Assembly: GCF_002080045.1 (NCBI RefSeq)
Contig: NZ_MUIN01000009.1
Location: forward strand, 431,119 to 495,118
DNA from: Pseudomonas sp. Bc-h
Lineage (GTDB): Bacteria; Pseudomonadota; Gammaproteobacteria; Pseudomonadales; Pseudomonadaceae
DNA: 64,000 nucleotides
Reading direction: 5' to 3'
Shown: piece by piece, positions 17,392-26,737 of the stretch
How the letters are laid out: the number at the start of each line of letters is the position of its first letter
How positions within the stretch are numbered: position 1 is the first letter of the stretch
Notes under the pieces: model-generated
Told to the model about the DNA's origin: nothing
Database searches by the model: none
The model's input: the letters and a program-made list of their open reading frames with translations, nothing else
Translations under genes and position numbers: made by a program

Positions 17392-17732
17392 AGCTTCGGT
17401 TCCTCGTCGCGCACCGGGTGCGCGGCGGCCGGGACGGTATGCGGCGCTTCGCCTTCCGGCGCGCGCGGGGTCGGCCAGTCGGCAAACGGCCAAGGTTTCT
17501 GATCGGTTTGAAAGGTGCCGAAACGGCCGATCTGCGCGAAGTACTGGCTCAGGCTGTCGCCGAACGACATCAGGCTCAGGCTGGGCGCGCCGTAGAACAG
17601 GCGATACGCCAGTTGCACCAGTACCACCACAGCCAGAACGGTGACCGCGACCTGCCAGACCACGACAAACACCACCATCCACAGGACGCGCAGCAGAATC
17701 GATTCGTGTTGCTTGAATTTGGACTCGTTCAA
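17388..17732 (-). CDS. DUF4389 membrane protein
   Basis: 114 residues if it starts at TTG 17732 (MNESKFKQHESILLRVLWMV), which has GGAG 6 bases upstream and matches the family N-terminus. A longer frame to 17807 would overlap gpsA. One strong hydrophobic stretch (about residues 15-45) is followed by the family pattern FGDSLSQYFAQIGRFGTFQT and a proline-rich tail. Function unknown. It sits between gpsA and sixA and overlaps sixA. Confidence 0.82.
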   Translation of the reverse strand: MNESKFKQHESILLRVLWMVVFVVVWQVAVTVLAVVVLVQLAYRLFYGAPSLSLMSFGDSLSQYFAQIGRFGTFQTDQKPWPFADWPTPRAPEGEAPHTVPAAAHPVRDEEPKL

Positions 17733-17772
17733 GAGCTTCTCCACTGAGCTAGAAAACACGGATGCACTGAAA

Positions 17773-18798
17773 TCAGTTGAAACCACTGGTTGAAATGAAA
17801 TCGACATCGGTTTTGGGTTCGGCGCGCATCAACAGTTCGATGACCTGCTCCAGCGTGCGCCCTTCGAAAAGAATCGCATGCAGACCGGCGACCAGCGGCA
17901 TGTAGACCTGCAATTCCTGCGCCTTGACCTTGAGCACCTTGAGCGTATTGACGCCCTCGGCCACTTCGCCGAGACGGGTCACCGCCTCGTCCAGACTCAA
18001 ACCCTGCCCCAGCGCGAAACCTACCTGATAGTTGCGGCTCTTGGGCGATGAGCAGGTGACGATCAGGTCGCCGACACCGGCAAGCCCCAGGAAGGTCATC
18101 GGGTTGGCTCCCTGACTCACGGCGAACCGGGTCATTTCCGCGAGCGCGCGGGTGATCAGCATGCTTTTGGTGTTTTCGCCCATGCCCAGCGCGACAGCCA
18201 TGCCGGAGATGATGGCATAGACGTTTTTCAACGCCCCGCCCAGCTCGACACCGAAACGGTCGGCGCTGGCGTACACGCGAAACGTGCGGCCATGCAGCGC
18301 GGTCTGAACCTGCTGGCAGAGGTCTTCGTCTTCACTGGCGACCACGGTCGCGGTCAGTGCATGCTCGGCAATCTCGCGCGCCAGGTTGGGCCCGGACAGC
18401 ACACCGATACGGGCTTTCGGGGCGATGTCTTCGAGGATCTCGCTCATAAGCTTGAAGGTCTGCGCCTCGATGCCCTTGGTCAGGCTCACAAGCATCTTGC
18501 CGGTCAGCAGATCGACATGGGGTGTCAGCACGCTGCGCAGGGCACTGGACGGCAAGGCAACGAACACCAGTTGGCTGTCTGCCAAGGTGCTTTGCAGATC
18601 CGTCACCGGCTCGACCCCATCGAGCACCTTGATGCCCTTGAGGTACCGCGGGTTCTCGCGATTGACGCGAATGGCCTCGGCTTGCTCGGGATCGCGCATC
18701 CATTGCCGGACCCGGTGACCGTTCTCGGCCAGCAGGTTGGCCACGGCCGTCCCGAAGCTGCCGCCACCCAGAACTGCGATCGGTTGCTGTTGGGTCAT
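17773..18798 (-). CDS. gpsA: Glycerol-3-phosphate dehydrogenase [NAD(P)+]
   Basis: 341 residues. The N-terminal Rossmann motif GGGSFGTAVA is at 11-20. The family pattern GGALKNVYAI holds the catalytic Lys. It reduces dihydroxyacetone phosphate to sn-glycerol-3-phosphate for phospholipid synthesis. The ATG at 18798 is preferred to 18810 because it gives the family start MTQQQPIAVLGGG and has GATGG upstream. It is the head of the gpsA-DUF4389-sixA group. The 292-base gap to the divergent kinase gene holds promoters I could not fix. Confidence 0.95.
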   Translation of the reverse strand: MTQQQPIAVLGGGSFGTAVANLLAENGHRVRQWMRDPEQAEAIRVNRENPRYLKGIKVLDGVEPVTDLQSTLADSQLVFVALPSSALRSVLTPHVDLLTGKMLVSLTKGIEAQTFKLMSEILEDIAPKARIGVLSGPNLAREIAEHALTATVVASEDEDLCQQVQTALHGRTFRVYASADRFGVELGGALKNVYAIISGMAVALGMGENTKSMLITRALAEMTRFAVSQGANPMTFLGLAGVGDLIVTCSSPKSRNYQVGFALGQGLSLDEAVTRLGEVAEGVNTLKVLKVKAQELQVYMPLVAGLHAILFEGRTLEQVIELLMRAEPKTDVDFISTSGFN

Positions 18799-19090
18799 AA
18801 AACAATCCATCTTGAGCCATCAGATCTGGCGATGGCAGCATTATACGGAGCGCCGTGTTCGCCACCAGCGACAAAACACGACAGTGACACATATCGTCCA
18901 AGCCTTACTCTTCACAAGGAAATCACCTACGGCTCGGTTAAGATGCACGCCCCAGATGAAAATTCCGCAGCGGCGCCGATGAGCTATCGTTACGTCGCTT
19001 CCCGACGAGATTCAGATCGATGACCCACCTTCTGCCCGGCGCTGCCTGAACGATGGACAATGAAGTATCCATGACCGGCGCAACTCGTCC

Positions 19091-21016
19091 ATGACGGCGC
19101 AGCGTGGCTGGAACATCAGCACCCGCACACAAATCCTCAGCCTGGGGCCGGCCCTGTTGCTGACGCTGCTGCTGATCAGTTTCTTCACAGTGGTCCGTAT
19201 TCAGGATCTGCGCCAGGAGCTCACCCATACCGGCCAGTTGATAGCCAATCAGCTCGCCCCAGCGTCCGAATACGGTGTGATCGTCGGCAACAACGACGTG
19301 CTGGAAAGCCTGATGAAGGCCACCATGAGTACCCCCCACGTACGTTTTCTCGAAGTGCAGGACAGCACCGGCCAGGTACTTGTTCACGTCGAGCAAGCCC
19401 CCGAAAACGCGCGCGATCGACAGATGGAGATCTTCCAGGCGCCCATTCGTCTGCAACAGGTCAAGGGCGAAGGCAACCGTCTGGACGACGCCGACGACAT
19501 CGCCACCGCGCCGATCGAGGATTATCTGGGCCGCGTGCTGGTGGGCATGTCCAGCGATGCATTCAACCTTCGTGAGCAGGAAATCCTTTTGAAGGCGGGC
19601 ATCCTTGCCCTCTTCGCCCTGCTGTTTACCTACATCCTCGCGAGAAGGCTCTCATTGAGCCTGTCGCAACCGATCAGCGCCATGAGTGACGCCGTCAAAG
19701 CCATTCAGCATGGCGACTACACAGCGCCCTTGCCGGTGGCCGACGATGCCGAGCTCGGCGATCTGGCGCGCCACATCAACAACCTCGCGCAGGGCCTGGA
19801 AAAGGCCAGTCGTGAACAGAAACAAGCCATGGACGAGCTGATCAGGACCCGAGAAGAAGCCGAACGCGCCAACAGCGCCAAGTCCGAATTTCTGGCGATG
19901 ATGAGCCATGAACTGCGTACGCCCATGAATGGCGTACTCGGCATGCTGCAGTTGATGGAAACCACCAGGATGACCGAGGAGCAGGCGGAATACGCCGCCC
20001 TTGCCACCGAATCCACCGAACATCTGCTGCGGGTGATCAACGACATTCTCGACTTCTCCCGCTTCGAGCGCGACGCGCTGGAACTGGAAAACATTTCCTT
20101 TAATCTGGCCGATCTTATTGCGACCTCGGTTCAGGCATTTGCCCACAACGCGCAACAGCGCGGGCTGGCCCTGGAACTGGACTTGCCTCAAGGTCTCGAT
20201 CAGTTGCAGGTCAAGGGTGACCCGACACGCATCCGGCAGATTCTGGTGAACCTGATCGGCAATGCGCTGAAGTTCACCGAATTCGGCAGTGTGCGAGTAC
20301 AACCCGCCTGGCAACAACACGACGAGCAGCACATCCTGTTCAGCTGCGCCGTCCGTGACAGTGGCATCGGCATTTCACCGGATCTGCTGGAGTCGATGTT
20401 CGACGCCTTTCAACAGGCGGATAACTCGATCTCGAGGCGCTATGGCGGCACCGGTCTGGGCTTGCCTATCGCCCGCAATCTGGCGGAACGGATGGGCGGA
20501 TCCTTGAGCGCGCAGAGCAGCGAGGGCCTGGGTTCGGTGTTCAATCTGCAGATACCGCTGCAGTTGATTCAACAGGAGGAGCCTCAGCCGCAGCCGGGCA
20601 CAGTGGACGAGATGCGCCAGGAGCGCGAGGGTTGTGTGTTGTTGGTTGAGGACAACCCGGTGAACCGCACAGTGGTCGAAGCCATGCTGCGTAGCCTTGG
20701 TCTGCAAGTCAGCGCTGCGGGGGACGGTGCTGAAGCCGTCAGCATGGTAAGCCGGGAAAAATACGCGCTGATTCTGATGGATTGCCGTCTTCCGGTGATG
20801 GACGGTTATGAAGCGACCCGCAGGATTCGGCAGCTACCGGGGCTCGAAACGCTGCCCATCATTGCCCTCACGGCCAATGCGCGGCACGGCGATCGAGAGA
20901 TTTGCCTTCAGGCGGGCATGAACGATTACTTGGCCAAACCGTTCAAACGCACTGATTTACAGCAGGTTTTACAGCGCTGGCTGACCTTTAAGCCATCTGC
21001 GACTGGCGATAAATGA
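19091..21016 (+). CDS. Hybrid sensor histidine kinase (PA1611-like)
   Basis: 641 residues. A membrane segment (about 17-36), periplasmic sensor (about 37-165), second membrane segment (about 168-188) and HAMP are followed by the H-box with H273 (MSHELRTPMNGVLG), the ATPase domain (DSGIGI, GTGLGL) and a C-terminal receiver with D564 (LILMDCRLPVMDGYEATR). There is no C-terminal Hpt domain, unlike GacS/BarA. Its place between gpsA and fabA and its architecture match PAO1 PA1611, reported to interact with RetS in the Gac network. The start has a weak ribosome site, but no other in-frame ATG lies just upstream. Confidence 0.9.
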   Translation: MTAQRGWNISTRTQILSLGPALLLTLLLISFFTVVRIQDLRQELTHTGQLIANQLAPASEYGVIVGNNDVLESLMKATMSTPHVRFLEVQDSTGQVLVHVEQAPENARDRQMEIFQAPIRLQQVKGEGNRLDDADDIATAPIEDYLGRVLVGMSSDAFNLREQEILLKAGILALFALLFTYILARRLSLSLSQPISAMSDAVKAIQHGDYTAPLPVADDAELGDLARHINNLAQGLEKASREQKQAMDELIRTREEAERANSAKSEFLAMMSHELRTPMNGVLGMLQLMETTRMTEEQAEYAALATESTEHLLRVINDILDFSRFERDALELENISFNLADLIATSVQAFAHNAQQRGLALELDLPQGLDQLQVKGDPTRIRQILVNLIGNALKFTEFGSVRVQPAWQQHDEQHILFSCAVRDSGIGISPDLLESMFDAFQQADNSISRRYGGTGLGLPIARNLAERMGGSLSAQSSEGLGSVFNLQIPLQLIQQEEPQPQPGTVDEMRQEREGCVLLVEDNPVNRTVVEAMLRSLGLQVSAAGDGAEAVSMVSREKYALILMDCRLPVMDGYEATRRIRQLPGLETLPIIALTANARHGDREICLQAGMNDYLAKPFKRTDLQQVLQRWLTFKPSATGDK

Positions 21017-21080
21017 TAAATTGCGGCAGTCTTGTGTGCCGTGATCGAACTGCGCCGACGCGCGGACGAAAAATTTCAGT

Positions 21081-21109
21081 GCACAGGTGTACATTGATTT
21101 CACCTGTGC
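21081..21109. promoter_or_regulatory. Inverted repeat upstream of fabA
   Basis: GCACAGGTG (21081-21089) and CACCTGTGC (21101-21109) form a perfect 9-bp inverted repeat with an 11-base spacer. It lies about 65 bases after the kinase stop and 125 bases before fabA. It lacks a T-run, so an operator is more likely than a terminator. The regulator is unknown. Confidence 0.5.
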
Positions 21110-21233
21110 TGTGACTTTCATTACAACGCAATAGTCTATGAGTAGGCTGCCAGCAGAGGGATGACCCGCTGGTCAGAACAGGATTGGGTAAGTATTGCCA
21201 CACCCTGCCGCACAGGATTATCGAGGAGCTCGC

Positions 21234-21749
21234 ATGACCAAACAAAACGCCTTTACCCGGGAAGACCTGCTGCGCTGCAGTCGCGGCGAGCTGTTCGGCC
21301 AAGGTAACGCGCAACTGCCCGCCCCCAACATGCTGATGATTGATCGGATTACCCATATCAGCGAAGAAGGCGGCAAGTACGGCAAAGGTGAATTGGTCGC
21401 CGAACTGGATATCACTCCGGACCTGTGGTTCTTCGCCTGTCACTTCGAAGGTGACCCGGTGATGCCAGGTTGCCTGGGCCTGGATGCCATGTGGCAACTG
21501 GTCGGTTTCTTCCTGGGCTGGCAAGGCCTGCCGGGCCGCGGCCGTGCGCTGGGCTCGGGCGAAGTGAAATTCTTCGGCCAGGTCCTGCCTAGCGCCAAGA
21601 AAGTCACTTACAACATCCAAATCAAGCGCGTCCTCAAAGGCAAGCTGAACCTGGCCATCGCCGACGGTTCGGTGACCGTGGACGGTCGCGAAATCTACAC
21701 CGCCGAAGGCCTTCGCGTCGGCGTGTTCACCTCCACTGACAATTTCTAA
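21234..21749 (+). CDS. fabA: 3-hydroxydecanoyl-ACP dehydratase/isomerase
   Basis: 171 residues, the standard FabA length. The hotdog active site has H70 (ACHFEGDPVMPGCLGLD) and D84, the same numbering as E. coli. It dehydrates 3-hydroxydecanoyl-ACP and isomerises trans-2- to cis-3-decenoyl-ACP, the branch point of unsaturated fatty acid synthesis. The ATG at 21234 has GAGGAG 5 bases upstream, so the frame extending back to 21195 is not used. fabB follows after 10 bases. Confidence 0.98.
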   Translation: MTKQNAFTREDLLRCSRGELFGQGNAQLPAPNMLMIDRITHISEEGGKYGKGELVAELDITPDLWFFACHFEGDPVMPGCLGLDAMWQLVGFFLGWQGLPGRGRALGSGEVKFFGQVLPSAKKVTYNIQIKRVLKGKLNLAIADGSVTVDGREIYTAEGLRVGVFTSTDNF

Positions 21750-21759
21750 GGGTATTCGC

Positions 21760-22980
21760 ATGCGCCGCGTCGTTATCACTGGTCTGGGCATTGTTTCCTG
21801 CTTGGGCAATGACAAAGACACCGTTTCCGCCAACCTGCGTGCAAGCCGCCCTGGCATCCGTTTCAATCCGGAATATGCCGAAATGGGTCTGCGCAGCCAG
21901 GTTTCCGGCTCCATCGACCTCAACCTCGAAGAGCTGATCGACCGCAAGATCTACCGCTTCGTCGGTCACGCCGCGGCCTATGCCTATCTGGCGATGAAAG
22001 ATGCGGTCACCGACTCCGGCCTGACCGAAGAGCAGGTGTCCAACCCGCGTACCGGCCTGATCGCCGGTTCCGGCGGCGCATCGACCCTGAACCAGATGGA
22101 AGCGCTGGACATCCTGCGCGAGAAAGGCGTCAAGCGCGTCGGTCCGTACCGCGTGACCCGCACCATGAGCAGCACCGTCTCGGCCTGCCTGGCGACGCCA
22201 TTCAAGATCAAGGGCCTGAACTACTCCATCGCGTCTGCCTGTGCCACCAGTGCCCACTGCATCGGTACCGCGATGGAACAGATTCAGATGGGCAAGCAGG
22301 ACATCGTCTTCGCCGGCGGCGGTGAAGAAGAACACTGGAGCCAGTCGTTCCTGTTCGACGCCATGGGCGCACTGTCCAGCAAGCGCAATGAAACCCCGCA
22401 ACAGGCTTCCCGCGCCTACGACGCTGACCGTGACGGTTTCGTCATCGCTGGCGGCGGCGGCATGGTTGTCGTTGAAGAGCTGGAACACGCTCTGGCCCGT
22501 GGCGCCAAGATCTACGCCGAACTGGTTGGCTACGGCGCGACCTCCGATGGCTACGACATGGTCGCACCGAGCGGTGAAGGCGCGATCCGCTGCATGCAGC
22601 AGGCGATGTCTACCGTTGACGGCAAGATCGACTACCTGAACACCCACGGCACCTCGACTCCGGTCGGCGACGTCGCGGAAATGAAAGGTGTGCGCGAAGT
22701 CTTCGGTGCCAATGCTCCGGCGATCAGCTCCACCAAGAGCTTGTCGGGCCACTCGCTGGGCGCCGCAGGCGTTCACGAAGCGATCTATTGCATGTTGATG
22801 ATGGAAGGGAACTTCATGGCGGGCTCCGCCAACATCGACGAGCTGGACCCGGAAGTAGCCGACCTGCCGATCCTGACCAAGACTCGCGAAAACGCCGAGA
22901 TCAACTTGGTCATGAGCAACAGCTTCGGCTTCGGCGGCACCAACGCCACTTTGGTGATGAAGCGCTGGACCGGTAAGTAA
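21760..22980 (+). CDS. fabB: Beta-ketoacyl-ACP synthase I
   Basis: 406 residues. The Cys-His-His active site is C161 (SACATSAH), H296 (NTHGTSTP) and H331 (LSGHSLGAAG), as in KAS I. It elongates cis-3-decenoyl-ACP made by FabA and so completes the unsaturated pathway. AAGG lies about 8 bases before the ATG. It forms the fabAB operon, ended by the strong hairpin at 23006. Confidence 0.98.
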   Translation: MRRVVITGLGIVSCLGNDKDTVSANLRASRPGIRFNPEYAEMGLRSQVSGSIDLNLEELIDRKIYRFVGHAAAYAYLAMKDAVTDSGLTEEQVSNPRTGLIAGSGGASTLNQMEALDILREKGVKRVGPYRVTRTMSSTVSACLATPFKIKGLNYSIASACATSAHCIGTAMEQIQMGKQDIVFAGGGEEEHWSQSFLFDAMGALSSKRNETPQQASRAYDADRDGFVIAGGGGMVVVEELEHALARGAKIYAELVGYGATSDGYDMVAPSGEGAIRCMQQAMSTVDGKIDYLNTHGTSTPVGDVAEMKGVREVFGANAPAISSTKSLSGHSLGAAGVHEAIYCMLMMEGNFMAGSANIDELDPEVADLPILTKTRENAEINLVMSNSFGFGGTNATLVMKRWTGK

Positions 22981-23000
22981 TTCGACCGATACAGCATGTG

Positions 23001-23028
23001 AAAAAGGCGCCTTTCGAGGCGCCTTTTT
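23001..23028 (+). terminator. Terminator of fabAB
   Basis: GGCGCCT (23006-23012), TTCG loop, AGGCGCC (23017-23023), then TTTTT. An A-run precedes the stem, so it can act in both directions. Confidence 0.95.
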
Positions 23029-23053
23029 CATTTTGGGGGTCGGCACCTGTTCC

Positions 23054-23127
23054 TTCTGTAGCAGCACGGCTCGCCGGCGGCGGCGTCAGTCGGATCGCTA
23101 CCGCCGGCAAGCCAGACTGCTACAGAA
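23054..23127. repeat. Paired REP element (TGTAGCAG type)
   Basis: TTCTGTAGCAGCACGGCTCG at the left and CAAGCCAGACTGCTACAGAA at the right are inverted arms enclosing about 34 bases. The form is like a REP doublet (REPIN). It sits between the convergent fabB and chemoreceptor genes. Confidence 0.8.
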
Positions 23128-23146
23128 AAGGGTCACGTAGGCGAAA

Positions 23147-24772
23147 TCACACCGAAAACGCCGCCACCATTCCGTTCAGATCCGTCGCCAGGCGGGACAA
23201 ATCGTTGCTCGCGGCATTGGTCTGATTGGCCCCTGCCGAACTCTGCAATGCCAGATCGCGAATGTTGGTGAGGTTGCGATCGACCTCGCGCGCTACTTGC
23301 GCCTGCTCCTCGGAGGCACTGGCAATGACGGTATTGCGCTCAGTGATCAGCGTGATCGCTGCGGCAATCTCATCCAGTGCCACACCCGCAGACTGCGCCA
23401 GCTCAAGGGTCGAGCGCGCACGGCTGTTGCTGCCCTGCATCGCGGCGACAGCCTGATCGGTGCCCTGACGAATATCGCTGACCAGCAACTCGATTTCCTG
23501 GGTCGAGGACTGGGTACGATGAGCCAGCGCCCGCACTTCGTCTGCCACGACCGCAAAACCGCGACCGGCCTCGCCTGCCCGCGCAGCCTCAATCGCAGCA
23601 TTCAGTGCCAGAAGGTTGGTCTGCTCGGCCACAGCACGAATGACATCCAGCACCTTGGTGATGCCATATACCTTCTGCGCCAGAATTTCCACCTGATCTC
23701 CCGTCTGCGTCACGTCCTGCGCCAGATGATTGATCGAGGTCACTGTGTCCTGAACCTGCTGGCGACCGCGCTGGGCGATGCGATCCGACTCGTCGGAAGC
23801 CTGCGAAGTCGCCACGGCGTTACGCGCCACCTCTTCTACGGCCGCGGTCATCTGATTGACGGCAGTGGCCGCCTGATCGATTTCCAGACTCTGCTGATGC
23901 AGGCCGCGTGTGGAGTCCTCAGTGACCGTGCTCAATTCTTCCGAAGCCGATGCCAACTGGTTCGACGAATCGGAAATACGCAGAATCGTGCGACGCAGAC
24001 TCAGCTGCATGGCTTTCAGCGCTTCCAGCAGACGCGCAGGCTCATCACGCCCCTGCACGACAATGTCGGCGGTCAGATCGCCCGCTGCGATGACTTGAGC
24101 GATTCCCAGCGCCTGGGCCAATGGCTGGACGATGCTACGCGTCAGGCCCCACGCCAGCAGTAGCGTGATCAGGGCCGCGAACACAATCATCGCCATCACC
24201 CAGGCCTGTGCGCTACCGAACACCTGCCTGGCGAGATCGGTGGCTTCGCTGGCGCCTTTCTTGTTGATGACCGTCAGCTCATTGAGTGCCAGGGTCATCT
24301 TGTCGGCGTATTGATTCATCTCGCCATTGATGACCTGCGAGGCCTCCTCCATCTGATTCTGTCGGGACAACTCCATTACCCGGTTCTGACGCTGGAAATA
24401 GGCCTGCTTGGCCGACGCGAACCCTTCGTATAGCTCGCGCTCGCGGGATGACCCGATCAGCGCCGCATAACGCTGCTCAATAGTCTGCAGCCCGGTCTTG
24501 AGCTGATCGAGCTTGTTGTAGTTTTCCTGCAGTGCGTCGGCGTTACGGTTGAGCATCAGGCGCAAGGTCAGGGTCCTGATACGCATCAAATCTTGTCCCA
24601 TGGTGCCCAACTCCATGACACTGGGGAGCCATTTGTTCTCCACCAGATCCGACTGTTTGCGCATGCTCGACATTTGCAGCAACGCAAAGGCGCCCAGACC
24701 GAAAACCAGCAGCGCCAGCAGCCCGAAGCCAAGCGCGGCGCGGGGTGCGATATTCATATTTCTAACGGTCAT
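23147..24772 (-). CDS. Methyl-accepting chemotaxis protein
   Basis: 541 residues. Membrane segments lie at about 11-33 and 190-212, with a four-helix-bundle-type periplasmic sensor between them. HAMP (about 213-265) and a long cytoplasmic signalling coil follow, with the conserved hairpin tip around AEQTNLLALNAAIEAARAGE. It should modulate CheA for swimming; the ligand is unknown. The ATG at 24772 has GGGA about 7 bases upstream; 24757 is an alternative. Its position next to fabB matches PAO1 PA1608. Confidence 0.92.
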   Translation of the reverse strand: MTVRNMNIAPRAALGFGLLALLVFGLGAFALLQMSSMRKQSDLVENKWLPSVMELGTMGQDLMRIRTLTLRLMLNRNADALQENYNKLDQLKTGLQTIEQRYAALIGSSRERELYEGFASAKQAYFQRQNRVMELSRQNQMEEASQVINGEMNQYADKMTLALNELTVINKKGASEATDLARQVFGSAQAWVMAMIVFAALITLLLAWGLTRSIVQPLAQALGIAQVIAAGDLTADIVVQGRDEPARLLEALKAMQLSLRRTILRISDSSNQLASASEELSTVTEDSTRGLHQQSLEIDQAATAVNQMTAAVEEVARNAVATSQASDESDRIAQRGRQQVQDTVTSINHLAQDVTQTGDQVEILAQKVYGITKVLDVIRAVAEQTNLLALNAAIEAARAGEAGRGFAVVADEVRALAHRTQSSTQEIELLVSDIRQGTDQAVAAMQGSNSRARSTLELAQSAGVALDEIAAAITLITERNTVIASASEEQAQVAREVDRNLTNIRDLALQSSAGANQTNAASNDLSRLATDLNGMVAAFSV

Positions 24773-24975
24773 GATGGGTCCCTTCCTAAAAACCCTGCAC
24801 TGAAAAAAGAGCAGCTGGTTGTGGCTACAGATATCGGCGAGCGCCCATGAGACCTGTAGGACAATTCACTAACTAGTTCGTAATAATTTATAACAATGAA
24901 CGGTAAGCACAGACGATCCAGACGCCGACGCTTAGGCTTTTGTATCCTGTGACCACGTCCACCGAGAGCCCTGAC

Positions 24976-25848
24976 ATGCTGATCATCAAACCCCGCGCAG
25001 AAGACGTCGAAGGCCAGCCGATCCTGCGTCCCCTGCCCTCCGCCCAATGCCGCAGTGTCGGCCCGTTCGTTTTCTTCGACCATATGCTGGAAACCACCTA
25101 CAACCCCGGCACCGGGATGGACATCCGTCAGCACCCACATATCGGGCTGTCGACCCTGACCTACCTGTTCGAAGGCGAGATTCAGCACAAGGACAGCCTG
25201 GGGAGCGACCAACACGTGCAGCCTGGCGAAGTCAGCTGGATGACGTCGGGCACCGCGATTGCCCACATCGAACGCACGCCACAGGCACTGCATGACAGTG
25301 GTTCACGATTGCATGGCCTGCAGGTCTGGCTGGCATCCCCAAAAGAACATGAACAAGGTCCCGGGCACTACAGCCATCACATCGCTTCCACGCTGCCTTT
25401 GAACGACAGCATGGGTATCGCGATTCGCATGATTGCAGGCCACGGTTTTTGTCTGACGTCGCCGGTGCCGGTGCTGTCGCCGACGCTGTACGCCGAATTG
25501 AAGATGCAGACCGCGACCACGTTGCTGATACCCGCCGAGCATGAGCAACGGGCGTTATATGTGATCGAAGGTGAAATGCTGCTCGATGGCAAACCGGTGG
25601 AGCCACGCAGCCTGGTGGTACTGGATGCGGGATACGAGCCGACGCTTTGCGCCGAGGGTGAATCCCACGCCGTGTTGATCGGCGGTGCGCCGCTGGACGG
25701 TCCGAGGAGGATGAACTGGAATTTCGTCGCCAGCGATCCGGCCTTGATCGATCAGGCCAGGGCGAAATGGGCGGCCAGGGACTGGCCGACGGTCCCGGGA
25801 GAAGTGGAGCGGATCGAGTTGCCGACGAGTAAACAGCAACAATCCTGA
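24976..25848 (+). CDS. Pirin family protein
   Basis: 290 residues, bicupin. The N-terminal cupin shows the pirin metal ligands H53, H55, H97 and E99 (RQHPHIGLSTLTY and AIAHIER). Bacterial pirins have quercetin dioxygenase activity or bind other enzymes; which applies here is unknown. The ATG at 24976 gives the family start MLIIKPRAEDVEG and has GAG upstream. It is convergent with the hydrolase at 25935. Confidence 0.9.
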   Translation: MLIIKPRAEDVEGQPILRPLPSAQCRSVGPFVFFDHMLETTYNPGTGMDIRQHPHIGLSTLTYLFEGEIQHKDSLGSDQHVQPGEVSWMTSGTAIAHIERTPQALHDSGSRLHGLQVWLASPKEHEQGPGHYSHHIASTLPLNDSMGIAIRMIAGHGFCLTSPVPVLSPTLYAELKMQTATTLLIPAEHEQRALYVIEGEMLLDGKPVEPRSLVVLDAGYEPTLCAEGESHAVLIGGAPLDGPRRMNWNFVASDPALIDQARAKWAARDWPTVPGEVERIELPTSKQQQS

Positions 25849-25862
25849 GGTCGGCATGAACC

Positions 25863-25888
25863 TGTAGCCGCCCGGCCGGACGGCTACA
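25863..25888. repeat. Small hairpin between convergent genes
   Basis: TGTAGCCG (25863-25870) pairs with CGGCTACA (25881-25888). It lies between the pirin and hydrolase stops and lacks a T-run. It may be a degenerate REP that ends transcription weakly. Confidence 0.5.
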
Positions 25889-25934
25889 GAACGGGGATCG
25901 TCTTCAGATCACCATTATTGGCAGGAGCCAACGC

Positions 25935-26660
25935 TCAGCCCGCGAAGACTTCATCCAGCAAGTTGTGCATCGCGGTAAATGCGCGCTTGGACACCGTCGG
26001 GTTGTACATCTGCACGCCCGGGTTGTTGGCATGAGGGTCGGTGAACGAGTGGAATGCGCCGCCATAGCTCAACAGCTGCCAGTCGACATTGGCCGCGTTC
26101 ATTTCCGCTTCGAATGCGGGCAGTTGCTCTTTCGGCACCAATGGGTCGGACGCACCGTGCAGCACCAGCACCTTGCCCTTGATGTTATTGGCATCCGCCG
26201 GGTTGGTGGTGTCCAGCGTACCGTGGAACGACACGGCGGCTTTCAATGGCGCCCCAGTGCGAGCCAATTCCAGCGCGCAGCAACCGCCGAAACAGAAACC
26301 GAACGCCGCCAGGCTCGCCTTGTCCACTGCCGCAGTGGTCTGAGCGGTCAGTTGATCCAGTGCTGCGGTCATGCGTTTGTTCAACAGCGCACGGTCGTTT
26401 TTCATCGGCATCATCGCGGCCGCCGCTTCGTCGCCATTTTTCGGGCGAACGTTCTGACCATAAAGATCAGCCAGCAGTACCACATACCCCTTGGCTGCGA
26501 CGTCTTTGGCAATCTGCTCGGCGTCTTCGCTGATACCCATCCAGTTCGGCGCCATCACCAGACCCGGCACGGCCTTGGCACCTTCGCTGAATACCAGACG
26601 GCTCTCGTAGCTCTGACCGTCGATCTGATACACCACGGACTGCACAGTAACGTTGCTCAT
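25935..26660 (-). CDS. Dienelactone hydrolase family protein
   Basis: 241 residues. Alpha/beta fold with the dienelactone-hydrolase triad C123 (GFCFGG), D172 (HGASDPLVP) and H204 (GAFHSFTDP). The substrate is unknown; no chlorocatechol genes are nearby, so a housekeeping role is likely. The ATG at 26660 has GGAG about 7 bases upstream; the frame extending to 26702 lacks that support. Confidence 0.92.
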   Translation of the reverse strand: MSNVTVQSVVYQIDGQSYESRLVFSEGAKAVPGLVMAPNWMGISEDAEQIAKDVAAKGYVVLLADLYGQNVRPKNGDEAAAAMMPMKNDRALLNKRMTAALDQLTAQTTAAVDKASLAAFGFCFGGCCALELARTGAPLKAAVSFHGTLDTTNPADANNIKGKVLVLHGASDPLVPKEQLPAFEAEMNAANVDWQLLSYGGAFHSFTDPHANNPGVQMYNPTVSKRAFTAMHNLLDEVFAG

Positions 26661-26700
26661 TGCTGACTCCTGCTGTTGAAGATGAAGGTAATCAAATGAC

Positions 26701-26722
26701 AAAACCCGCCGAAGCGGGTTTT
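26701..26722 (-). terminator. Terminator of htpG
   Basis: AAAACCCGC and GCGGGTTTT pair across CGAA. The stem lies 15 bases after the htpG stop and about 40 bases before the hydrolase start on the same strand. Confidence 0.85.
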
Positions 26723-26737
26723 GACAGGGCTCGAATG

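Noticed and set aside
17733..17807. Longer start for the DUF4389 protein
   Set aside because: It would overlap gpsA by 35 bases; the TTG at 17732 has a ribosome site and gives the family N-terminus.
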